Source: Planctomycetota bacterium (GTDB taxonomy: Bacteria; Planctomycetota; Phycisphaerae; Sedimentisphaerales; SG8-4). Taken from it: 5,053 nucleotides of DNA. The stretch's first letter is position 1. Every line of letters starts with the position of its first letter. Positions 1 through 5,053 of this stretch are shown in pieces. The DNA is taken from positions 1 to 5,053 of the forward strand of contig JAUWKC010000148.1 of the NCBI GenBank assembly GCA_030607345.1, given 5' to 3'. The notes under the pieces are model-generated. The model did no database searches, had not been told where the DNA came from, and saw nothing but the letters and a program-made list of their open reading frames with translations. A program made the translations under genes and the position numbers.

Positions 1-855
1 AAAGTTTTTCTAAATGACAAATTAGTTGATATCGACAAGGCCGCAATATCGGTTACAGATAGCGGGTTTCTGTATGGGGCAGGGCTTTTCGAGACAATGC
101 GAAGCTGCAACGGCGTGGTCTTTTGCCTTGAAGACCACCTGGACAGGTTGTTTTCCAGCGTTAAGGCCCTGGCGATGGAAATCGGCTGCGACAAGAGTTA
201 CATCACCGAGGCCGTCTACGAACTGCTCGAGGCCAACGAGCTAACCGATGCCCGCTTGCGGCTGACCGTTACCGGCGGCCCGATGGCAGAGCCGGACGGC
301 AAGCGCAAATCCACACTGCTTATCACCGCTGCCCAATTCCGGCCATATCCGCAGGAATATTACAAAAATGGTGTAATGGTCGTGATATGCCCTTTCAGGC
401 AGAATGCGACCGAGCCGACCTCAGGGCACAAAACCACAAGTTATTTTCCCCGAATTATGGCGCTGGATTCGGCAAGGCGAAAAAGAGCAGCAGAAGCGCT
501 GTGGTTCACAACCGACAATCGTCTGGCCGAGGCCTGCATCAGCAATGTCTTTTTGGTCAAAGATTCGGTTCTCTACACGCCCCCTCTGAGTATGCCCGTC
601 CTGCCGGGAATCGCCAGAAAAAGCGTCTGCAGAATGGCAGCAGAGAATTCCGTCGAACTCGTCGAAAAGGATTTGTACATAGACGACGTCCTGGCTGCGG
701 ATGAAATCTTCCTGACAAATGTTATAATGCAGATTATGCCCGTAAACAGTGTAGAGAAACACATTGTGGGCAAAGGCGAGGTCGGGCCGGTAACAAAAAC
801 CCTGTCGAAGAGCTTCGACGAATTCGTCAGGAACCAATGTGGTAAGGACAAATGA
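1..855 (+). CDS. Class IV PLP-dependent aminotransferase / aminodeoxychorismate lyase-like protein (5' end cut by window edge)
   Basis: The reading frame is open from base 1 and already encodes the N-terminal strand of the fold (KVFLNDKLVDID), so only a few codons are missing and the ATG at 97 is an internal methionine. The fold-type IV landmarks are in order: SGFLYGAGLFETMR near visible residues 21-34, then SGHKTTSYFP with the lysine expected to bind PLP (residue 144, codon 430-432), then RLAEACISNVFLV with the glutamate expected to contact the pyridine nitrogen (residue 177), then PVLPGIARKSV and ADEIFLTNVIMQIMPV. The 284 visible residues match the usual family length of 270-300. The family includes branched-chain and D-amino-acid aminotransferases and 4-amino-4-deoxychorismate lyase (PabC). 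The GAGLFETM stretch leans toward the PabC or generic group, but I cannot settle the substrate, so no symbol is given. It is a cytosolic enzyme. Its TGA overlaps the next start as ATGA (852-855), so the two genes are probably translationally coupled. Confidence 0.9.
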   Translation, partial: KVFLNDKLVDIDKAAISVTDSGFLYGAGLFETMRSCNGVVFCLEDHLDRLFSSVKALAMEIGCDKSYITEAVYELLEANELTDARLRLTVTGGPMAEPDGKRKSTLLITAAQFRPYPQEYYKNGVMVVICPFRQNATEPTSGHKTTSYFPRIMALDSARRKRAAEALWFTTDNRLAEACISNVFLVKDSVLYTPPLSMPVLPGIARKSVCRMAAENSVELVEKDLYIDDVLAADEIFLTNVIMQIMPVNSVEKHIVGKGEVGPVTKTLSKSFDEFVRNQCGKDK

Positions 856-1964
856 AAATAAAAGCTATCGCGGCGATAATTGAGAAAATCGCACCTCTGA
901 AATTGGCCCAGGATTGGGACAACGTGGGCTTGCTTATAGGTGACGCCGACAAGAGCGTAAAAAACATCCTGCTGACCATCGATATAACCAAAGACGTGCT
1001 CGCCGAGGCGAAAAGGCTTGGGATAGATATGATATTAAGTTATCATCCGGTGATTTGGGACGGCCTGAAGAAAATCACCACGGATGGCCCCGGCGGTGTT
1101 GTCTTTGACCTGGTGCGCTCGCAGATAGCAGTTTTCTCGATTCATACGGCCCTCGATGTTGCTGCAGGGGGTGTGAACGACGGCCTGGCCGAGATTGTGG
1201 GTATCCGCGACGCTGAACCAATCGGCGATTATGTCGATAACCCGGCGCCGGATAATTACAAACTTGTCGTCTTTGTCCCTGTTGACGCGGCCGAGCGAGT
1301 TTCAAAGGCCGTCTTTGCCGCCGGCGCCGGACACATAGGAAACTACAGCAAGTGCAGCTTCCAGGCGCAGGGTGAGGGAAGCTTCCTGCCCCTGGCTGGC
1401 GCCAGACCTACTATCGGCAGGAAAGGAAAAGTCCAGAAAGTCACGGAAATCAGATTTGAGACGATAGTCCCGGCCGATAAGCTCCAGGCGTGCATCGCCG
1501 CGATACAGACTGCCCATCCTTATGAGACACCGGCGTTTGATTGTTACAGGCTTTGCAACCCGGCTGATAAGTTCGGGCTGGGCAGAATCGGAAGGTTAGA
1601 AGAGCCGGCGCGCATTGCCAAGATTATCGAACGAATAAAGAAACACACCGGCGCAAAAGCCGTGGGCATTGTGGGAGACGAAAAACGACTGGTAAAGAAG
1701 GCTGCTGTTTGCGCAGGCTCATGCGGCAAAATCATCAACTCGGTTATCGCGGCAAAGGTCGACTTGTATCTGACCGGTGAGCTAAAACACCATTATGCTC
1801 TGGCCGCACAGCAGGCAGGTCTGACCTGCATCTGCCTTTCACACACCGTCTCGGAGCGCTTTATGCTCAAAAAATTGGCCGCGATATTGCGTAAGCAACT
1901 CAAGCACGTGACAATTAAGATAAGCAAAAAAGATGCAGACCCGTTTAAGTGGAAGGAACTATGA
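852..1964 (+). CDS. Nif3-like dinuclear metal center protein, YqfO type with PII-like insertion
   Basis: This 370-residue protein belongs to the widespread NIF3 / GTP cyclohydrolase I type 2-like family, which forms toroidal hexamers with two metal ions per active site; its physiological role is unsettled. Residues 1-130 are the N-terminal NIF3 half, with WDNVGLLIGD (22-31), SYHPVIWDGLKK (63-74) and HTALDVAAGGVND (98-110). Residues about 135-235 are the PII/CutA-like inserted domain seen in longer members such as Bacillus YqfO, including GAGHIGNYSKCSF and AHPYETPAFD. Residues 236-370 complete the NIF3 fold with TGELKHHYALAA (308-319) and SHTVSERF (330-337). Predicted metal ligands are His65, Asp102, His331 and Glu335. 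The position before His65, often a second His in bacterial homologues, is Tyr64. The start is supported by TAAGGA just upstream and by the ATGA overlap with the aminotransferase. The stop also forms ATGA with scpB. The family call is firm; the biochemical function is not known. Confidence 0.93.
   Translation: MKIKAIAAIIEKIAPLKLAQDWDNVGLLIGDADKSVKNILLTIDITKDVLAEAKRLGIDMILSYHPVIWDGLKKITTDGPGGVVFDLVRSQIAVFSIHTALDVAAGGVNDGLAEIVGIRDAEPIGDYVDNPAPDNYKLVVFVPVDAAERVSKAVFAAGAGHIGNYSKCSFQAQGEGSFLPLAGARPTIGRKGKVQKVTEIRFETIVPADKLQACIAAIQTAHPYETPAFDCYRLCNPADKFGLGRIGRLEEPARIAKIIERIKKHTGAKAVGIVGDEKRLVKKAAVCAGSCGKIINSVIAAKVDLYLTGELKHHYALAAQQAGLTCICLSHTVSERFMLKKLAAILRKQLKHVTIKISKKDADPFKWKEL
1951..1957 (+). promoter_or_regulatory. 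Ribosome binding site that decides the scpB start
   Basis: GGAAGGA lies within the last codons of the Nif3-like gene. The GGA at 1951-1953 is 7 bases from the ATG at 1961; the AAGGA core is closer, at 3 bases. An in-frame GTG at 1949 would add four residues (MEGT), but it overlaps this purine-rich site and has no such site of its own. The ATG at 1961 also gives the same ATGA overlap used at the previous gene junction, so it is preferred. Confidence 0.6.
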
Positions 1965-2572
1965 CAGAACAGAATCAGGCAAGCCCGGACGCTGAGAACC
2001 ACGAAGCACAGGCAGAATATCCCGACCAGCCGCAGCAGGATGATGATATCGAGCCGACCGTCGAGTCGGTTGTTGAGGCGGTTCTGTTTGCCAGTGATGA
2101 GCCGTTGAGCGTGGCCCGGCTGGCCGACATCGCCGAAACAGACATAAAACATATCCGCCGATACGTAGAAGGCCTTAACGAAAAATACCGGACCAACAAT
2201 AACGCCTTCAGAATCGAGCAAATTGCGGGCGGCTATCAAATGCTGACCCTGAGCCCTTATAATCACTGGCTCAAAAAGCTGCTCCGCGTCCGAAGTGACA
2301 GCAAACTAAGCGCCGCGGCGTTGGAGACTCTGGCAATCATCGCCTATAAGCAGCCGGTTATGCGCGCCGACATCGAGGCCATAAGAGGCGTTGCGGTCGG
2401 TGAGATGACTCGAAGCCTTATGTACAAGGGGCTTGTCAAGATTGTAGGCAGGGCCGAGGTACTCGGCAGGCCGATGCTCTACGGGACAACGAGAAAATTC
2501 CTCGAAGTCTTCGGCCTGAATTCGCTCAAAGACCTGCCCAAGGTCGAAGAACTAAAAAAGCCGCCTTCTTAA
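1961..2572 (+). CDS. scpB: Segregation and condensation protein B (ScpB)
   Basis: The 203-residue product is a clear ScpB, the kleisin-associated winged-helix subunit that with ScpA and SMC forms the bacterial condensin acting on newly replicated chromosomes. Residues 1-32 are an acidic, Gln/Asp/Glu-rich, probably disordered leader. Residues about 33-105 form the first winged-helix domain (VESVVEAVLFASDEPLS at 34-50). Residues about 115-190 form the second, with the family hallmark LSAAALETLAIIAYKQPV (116-133), then RADIEAIRGV, and GRAEVLGRPMLYGTTRKFLEVFGL (163-186). The tail SLKDLPKVEELKKPPS closes it. Its length is typical. It starts in an ATGA overlap with the Nif3-like gene. The usual partner gene scpA is not in this window. 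A decayed second copy of its last 24 codons lies downstream of the following gene. Confidence 0.95.
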   Translation: MTEQNQASPDAENHEAQAEYPDQPQQDDDIEPTVESVVEAVLFASDEPLSVARLADIAETDIKHIRRYVEGLNEKYRTNNNAFRIEQIAGGYQMLTLSPYNHWLKKLLRVRSDSKLSAAALETLAIIAYKQPVMRADIEAIRGVAVGEMTRSLMYKGLVKIVGRAEVLGRPMLYGTTRKFLEVFGLNSLKDLPKVEELKKPPS

Positions 2573-2600
2573 AAGATTTAACGCTGTCAGGAAAATACTT

Positions 2601-3443
2601 ATGCAGCCCTGGCTTGAGACATTGGGCGTAATAGTATTGGCACTGCTGGGGCTTGTCGTGGGTCTGAGATTATCACGACTGCAAAAGCCTTACTGGCTGG
2701 CAGGATACGCGGTCCCGTTATTTTTTTTATTCCTGGTTGCATTAGTAAGAAACATCACTACGTTGCGGTTTGTGCAGCCGTTGGGCTGGGTAGCTGCAGG
2801 CAGAAACGAGTCTGTAATAATTGCAGCCGCTCTACCGATGATATTCGGCACCTTGATTCCGAATCTTGCAAATAAAAGGCTGAGAATCCTGCTGGGCATC
2901 TTCCTCGCTGCCACATCAGTTCACTTCATCATATTTCCTTTTTTAGTCCCGGCTTTAGTACGAGGCAAACTTGAGAAACTCCAGACCTTCATAAACGTGC
3001 AGGGCATCTGCATCCAGAGCACCGATTACACCTGCGGACCTGCTGCTGCCGTAACTGCCTTGCAACAATTTGGCATAAGCGCAAATGAGGGGCGGCTCGC
3101 CGTAATGGCCTGTACCAGACCAATCCAGGGAACGCCTGACGACCTGCTGGCGGCGGCAATCGAAAAACTATACGGTCCGCAGGGCGTGACCTGCCGTTAT
3201 CAACGTTTCGACTCGCTTGCAGAATTGAAACACGCCTGTCCCACAATAGCAGTGATCAAATTCGCGCCATTTATTGACCACTACGTAACCGTTCTCGAGG
3301 TATCGAATGATTATGTTATTGTCGGAGACCCCCTTACGGGAAAACAAAAGTTGACCTACAAGCAGTTCAAAGCCAAGTGGCGATTCATCGGAATCGTAGT
3401 AGAGCAGAATAGCAAAGAAATGTCTGGAAGCCGTAGGCCTTGA
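2601..3443 (+). CDS. Membrane-anchored C39-type (bacteriocin-leader-like) cysteine peptidase domain protein
   Basis: The 280-residue protein has four likely membrane segments (about residues 7-23, 32-50, 71-90 and 94-121) followed by a soluble papain-like domain from about 130 to 268. The domain reads as peptidase family C39: IQSTDYTCGPAAAV places the nucleophile at Cys145 with the oxyanion glutamine six residues before it (Gln139), DHYVTVLEV gives the histidine (His227), and VGDPLTG gives the aspartate (Asp243). In the classical family this domain sits at the N-terminus of ABC exporters and cuts double-glycine leaders. Here there is no ATPase or transporter, and the domain order is reversed (membrane part first), so the substrate is unknown and peptide export is not shown. 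No double-glycine peptide gene is visible nearby. The start has AGGA (2589-2592) 8 bases upstream. It begins 28 bases after scpB, so it is probably cotranscribed. The last 11 or so residues (NSKEMSGSRRP) lie mostly over DNA derived from an scpB 3' end read in another frame. Confidence 0.85.
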   Translation: MQPWLETLGVIVLALLGLVVGLRLSRLQKPYWLAGYAVPLFFLFLVALVRNITTLRFVQPLGWVAAGRNESVIIAAALPMIFGTLIPNLANKRLRILLGIFLAATSVHFIIFPFLVPALVRGKLEKLQTFINVQGICIQSTDYTCGPAAAVTALQQFGISANEGRLAVMACTRPIQGTPDDLLAAAIEKLYGPQGVTCRYQRFDSLAELKHACPTIAVIKFAPFIDHYVTVLEVSNDYVIVGDPLTGKQKLTYKQFKAKWRFIGIVVEQNSKEMSGSRRP

Positions 3444-3492
3444 TTCACTCAAAGGCCTGTCCGAAGTCGAAGAACTAAAAAAACCGGATTAG
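3415..3492 (+). pseudogene. Decayed duplicate of the scpB 3' end
   Basis: Codon-by-codon comparison with the real scpB end (2492-2563) over 72 bases gives 56 identities with no gap. Over the last 51 bases (2513-2563 against 3436-3486) it is 43 of 51, including the 17-base exact run gtcgaagaactaaaaaa. Translated, the remnant reads GLDSLKGLSEVEELKKPD then TAG, against GLNSLKDLPKVEELKKPPS in ScpB: 16 of 24 residues are identical over the full stretch. It has no start, and a TAG lies in frame seven codons before it (about 3397), so it cannot be expressed as a protein of its own. The first 29 bases overlap the end of the C39 gene in a different frame. Changes include both silent and amino-acid-altering ones, as expected for DNA no longer held as scpB. 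Confidence 0.85.
3435..3458. other. Short inverted repeat over the C39 gene stop codon
   Basis: AGGCCTTGA and TCAAAGGCCT can pair into a nine-base-pair stem with one bulged A and a five-base loop (TTCAC). It covers the TGA of the C39 gene. No run of T follows it on the + strand within a dozen bases, so it is not a standard intrinsic terminator. It could still slow 3' degradation or pause transcription; that is inference. The matching part of scpB does not form the full stem because of base differences, so the palindrome is specific to the remnant. Confidence 0.35.
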
Positions 3493-3569
3493 TGAGAGTG
3501 CCCTTTGCGTGCCGGCTTTGCAAATCTCATTAACAAGGTCGGCAAGTATGAGCCTGGCGTCACGGCTAC
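3493..3569. other. Convergent intergenic gap
   Basis: These 77 bases separate the scpB remnant from the stop of the oppositely oriented esterase gene. I looked for a bidirectional terminator and found only a weak TGCCG/CGGCA pairing with a long loop and no T-run on either strand. No gene, RNA or clear regulatory site is visible. Confidence 0.5.
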
Positions 3570-4682
3570 TCAGCTTTCAGGTCTTGGATGCTCGGCGGTG
3601 AAAACATGCATAGTCTCCGGCTTTTCGATTACAATATCGCTCTCATCAACGGAGCCATTCTGCCCGGCGACCTTATCAAGTGAAAGTCCAAGATGCTTTG
3701 CCAAAAATCTGTACGCGCCCGCACGTTTCGAAAAGCCGTAATCGTGTCCTTCATCCGGCAGGTGCAGGTTCTCGACTTTATCCTCGGCGCCATAAAGGCG
3801 GTAAACGTTCCGAATATACGGGAATTCGACCTTGGGCACGTTCTTTGTCCAGTCCTGGCCGTCCGAGATAATCAACTCAGGCCGAGGCGCCGCCAGAGCA
3901 GCGATTTCAGCGTTGTTCGTTTCATGTGTCGAACTCTTATGAATAGGCATTCCGCTTTCACAGACGCATCCTCCGAAGAAATGGGCCGAGACCATAACTA
4001 CCGGAACAGAAACCCTCACGCGGTCATCAACGGCGGTCAACAGAAACGCCTGGGTGCCTCCGCCGGAAGCGCCCGTTACACCGATGCGGTTGGGGTCCAC
4101 GTCGGCCAGAGAAATAAGAAAATCAACGGCCCGGATACTATTATACAATTGCAGCTTGAGGACCTTCGGAGCCTTATGGCTGAAGCCCGCCTCTTTCGAC
4201 TCGCCCCAGCCAACCATATCGTAGGAGAAAACCACGGCCCCCATACGCGCCAGCGTGGCGCATCGTTTCTGCTGGTCGGGTCTGAAGCGTCCGCCACCGT
4301 TAGGCGTTGGGAAATGGCCGTGTGGACAAAGTATGCCGGCGAATGGTCCGTTGGCGTCGGTGGGCCGATATAAATTACCGGTCACCAAAAACCCCGGCAG
4401 GCTCTCGAACGCAGCGTTTTCCACCGTATAGCCTTGAAATTTACGCCTGCTGCGAATGATGGGATTCAAGGGACACTTCTGGGGCATAGGCGACAGTTCT
4501 GCTCCGCGAAGGATTCCCTCGCGGATGCGTTTAGCTCGCGCCTTCCACTGGTCGAGATTGGAATAAGTAGCGGCAAATTTGGCAAGCTGCTCTCTGGCAG
4601 CCTCTTCGCTGTGGTAATGTCCCTGGCAGAGTCCCGCACAGACGCCAACCACGGCGGCCAGACAAATAAGATAAGTTCTCAT
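3570..4682 (-). CDS. Secreted alpha/beta hydrolase, acetylxylan-esterase-like
   Basis: The 370-residue protein starts with a signal peptide (MRTYLICLAAVVGVCAGLCQG: one Arg, a hydrophobic core, cleavage likely around residue 20), so it is exported; the lipobox match around the two cysteines is poor. Residues about 25-65 are a helical segment with DQWKARAKRIREGIL, followed by the family's GYTVENAAFESLPGFLVTGNLYRP (84-107). The hydrolase core has CPHGHF (119-124, oxyanion region), YDMVGWGES (154-162), the nucleophile elbow GVTGASGGGTQ with Ser206, HFFGGCVCE (234-242), APRPELIISDGQDWT with the acid at Asp274 or Asp277, and the base in EGHDYGFSKR (His313). Such proteins are annotated as acetylxylan esterases or prolyl-oligopeptidase-like hydrolases and are numerous in planctomycetes. 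Deacetylation of a plant or algal polysaccharide is the likely role, but the substrate is inference. It is convergent with the scpB operon and functionally unrelated to it. AAAGGAG lies 11 bases before the ATG. Confidence 0.88.
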   Translation of the reverse strand: MRTYLICLAAVVGVCAGLCQGHYHSEEAAREQLAKFAATYSNLDQWKARAKRIREGILRGAELSPMPQKCPLNPIIRSRRKFQGYTVENAAFESLPGFLVTGNLYRPTDANGPFAGILCPHGHFPTPNGGGRFRPDQQKRCATLARMGAVVFSYDMVGWGESKEAGFSHKAPKVLKLQLYNSIRAVDFLISLADVDPNRIGVTGASGGGTQAFLLTAVDDRVRVSVPVVMVSAHFFGGCVCESGMPIHKSSTHETNNAEIAALAAPRPELIISDGQDWTKNVPKVEFPYIRNVYRLYGAEDKVENLHLPDEGHDYGFSKRAGAYRFLAKHLGLSLDKVAGQNGSVDESDIVIEKPETMHVFTAEHPRPES

Positions 4683-4693
4683 GTGAAGCGGTT

Positions 4694-4700
4694 CTCCTTT
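4694..4700 (-). promoter_or_regulatory. Ribosome binding site of the esterase gene
   Basis: On the minus strand the sequence is AAAGGAG, a near-complete Shine-Dalgarno match, 11 bases before the ATG at 4682. The spacing is slightly long but there is no closer alternative start, and the ATG opens directly into the signal peptide. Confidence 0.65.
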
Positions 4701-4750
4701 CTTATGGCTGCGCCAATTCCAGCGTCTTGGTTGTAATATAGTCGTTCACT

Positions 4751-4779
4751 ATCATATTCGACACCTGCCACGGAGGCAA
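4751..4779 (-). promoter_or_regulatory. Candidate sigma-70-type promoter of the esterase gene
   Basis: On the minus strand TTGCCT (4774-4779) and TATGAT (4751-4756) are separated by exactly 17 bases, matching the -35 box at four of six positions and the -10 box at five of six. Transcription would start near 4744, leaving a leader of about 60 bases before the ATG. This is the only good pair I found in the upstream region. Consensus matches alone are weak evidence, and planctomycete promoters are little characterised. Confidence 0.4.
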
Positions 4780-4811
4780 ATTCTTCTGCATCCAAACAGA
4801 AGGCGGGGTTT

Positions 4812-4919
4812 GAAATTGGCTTTGTTTTTTGGCGCCTCCGGGGGCGGTTTGTGTTCGTAAGTGCTTGTTGTAGCTGAGGTTACAGTCATTAGCGGCCCTC
4901 CGGAAATTGGCTTTGTTTT
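4812..4919. repeat. Interspersed repeat element with two identical 17-base units
   Basis: gaaattggctttgtttt occurs at 4812-4828 and again at 4903-4919, a period of 91 bases. On the inner side of each unit lies a GC-rich stretch containing cctccgg, and the first can fold (CGCCT with GGGCG, 4833-4846). Read on the minus strand, the units translate as NKANF, KQSQF or KTKPIS depending on frame, which I recall as recurring strings in many short predicted proteins of uncultured Phycisphaerae. The open frames through this region (107 codons at 4702-5025 and 82 codons at 4752-5000, minus strand) are best seen as by-products of the repeat: they overlap in two frames, and neither shows a recognisable domain. 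I see the two exact units directly; membership of a genome-wide family is from memory. Confidence 0.65.
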
Positions 4920-4965
4920 GCATAAAAGGTGTTGTTTTGTGCGCGCATACGCCTGCAACGGGGGA

Positions 4966-5043
4966 GAAGTAAGTAGAAAGTAGATAGTAGAGCAGGCCAA
5001 AGGAGACAGGAGAACAGTAGAGCAAGCGAGTAGTAGAGCAGGC
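4966..5043. repeat. Low-complexity AGTAGA-rich run with three copies of a 13-base motif
   Basis: The stretch begins with a stuttering run (agtaagtagaaagtagatagtag) and then carries tagtagagcaggc at 4985-4997, a two-mismatch copy cagtagagcaagc at 5015-5027, and an exact copy at 5031-5043. Spacing is irregular (30 and 16 bases), so this is not a CRISPR array. It continues toward the window edge and may extend beyond it. No gene is supported here. Together with the element at 4812-4919 it fills the gene-free 370 bases at the right end. Confidence 0.6.
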
Positions 5044-5053
5044 GAAAACGCCA

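Noticed and set aside
26..244. 72-codon + strand open frame overlapping the start of the aminotransferase
   Set aside because: It runs in another frame over conserved aminotransferase sequence and has no recognisable domain.
421..837. 138-codon minus-strand open frame within the aminotransferase
   Set aside because: It is antisense to a well-conserved gene and shows no family features.
97..855. ATG at 97 as the true start of the aminotransferase
   Set aside because: The same frame is open back to base 1 and encodes conserved N-terminal family sequence (FLNDKLVDID, SGFLYGAGLFET), so the gene is cut by the window edge.
1949..1960. GTG at 1949 as the scpB start
   Set aside because: It overlaps the purine-rich ribosome site that serves the ATG at 1961, and the ATG keeps the ATGA overlap pattern of the operon.
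1793..2266. 157-codon minus-strand open frame across the nif3/scpB junction
   Set aside because: It is antisense to two firmly identified genes; the hydrophobic stretch is only the complement of charged and Gln-rich codons.
2573..3414. The C39 gene as cargo of an insertion sequence or transposon
   Set aside because: No transposase, terminal inverted repeats or short target-site duplication flank it; the flanking repeat is a long diverged piece of scpB, which fits homologous or illegitimate recombination better.
3493..3569. Bidirectional intrinsic terminator between the convergent genes
   Set aside because: Only a five-pair stem with a long loop was found, with no T-run on either strand.
3693..4373. 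226-codon + strand open frame
   Set aside because: It is antisense to the esterase, whose signal peptide, catalytic motifs and ribosome site are clear; no domain is seen in the + strand reading.
4702..5025. Minus-strand open frames of 107 and 82 codons upstream of the esterase
   Set aside because: They overlap in different frames over repeat and low-complexity DNA, and their repeated strings arise from the 17-base repeat units rather than from a protein domain.
4966..5053. Possible CRISPR array
   Set aside because: The repeats are only 13 bases long, with one imperfect copy and unequal gaps of 17 and 3 bases, far from array geometry.

Overview
The window looks like a chromosomal fragment from an uncultured bacterium, most likely a planctomycete of the Phycisphaerae type. 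Three things suggest this. The first is a YqfO-type Nif3 protein next to ScpB. The second is a secreted esterase of the acetylxylan-esterase-like family, which is expanded in planctomycetes. The third is an intergenic repeat whose translations carry NKANF/KQSQF/KTKPIS strings, which I recall from many short 'hypothetical proteins' in such genomes. The taxonomic placement is inference; no rRNA or other decisive marker is present.

Left part (1-3443, + strand): four genes form one probable operon whose promoter lies left of the window. They are the C-terminal 284 codons of a class IV PLP-dependent aminotransferase, a Nif3-like dinuclear-metal protein with the PII-like insertion, the condensin accessory subunit ScpB, and a membrane-anchored protein with a C39-type cysteine peptidase domain. 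The first three are joined by 4-base ATGA stop/start overlaps, which suggests translational coupling. The fourth follows ScpB by 28 bases. The genes share no obvious pathway (amino acid or folate metabolism, metal hydrolase-like housekeeping, chromosome segregation, membrane proteolysis).

Junction (about 3415-3569): just after, and partly overlapping, the end of the C39 gene lies a diverged second copy of the last 24 codons of scpB. The C39 gene is therefore bracketed by the real scpB 3' end and a decayed scpB 3' end. This is the most informative oddity in the window. It suggests that the C39 gene entered, or was duplicated into, the end of an existing scpB operon, and that its last codons were made from scpB-derived DNA in another frame.

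Right part (3570-5053, - strand): a convergent gene encodes a secreted alpha/beta hydrolase (acetylxylan-esterase-like) with a clear signal peptide and Ser/Asp/His catalytic positions. Upstream of it are a good AAAGGAG ribosome site and a plausible -35/-10 promoter. Beyond these the last 270 or so bases hold no convincing gene. They contain an interspersed repeat with two identical 17-base units and, at the edge, a low-complexity AGTAGA-rich run.

No tRNA, rRNA, CRISPR array, insertion sequence or convincing intrinsic terminator was seen.
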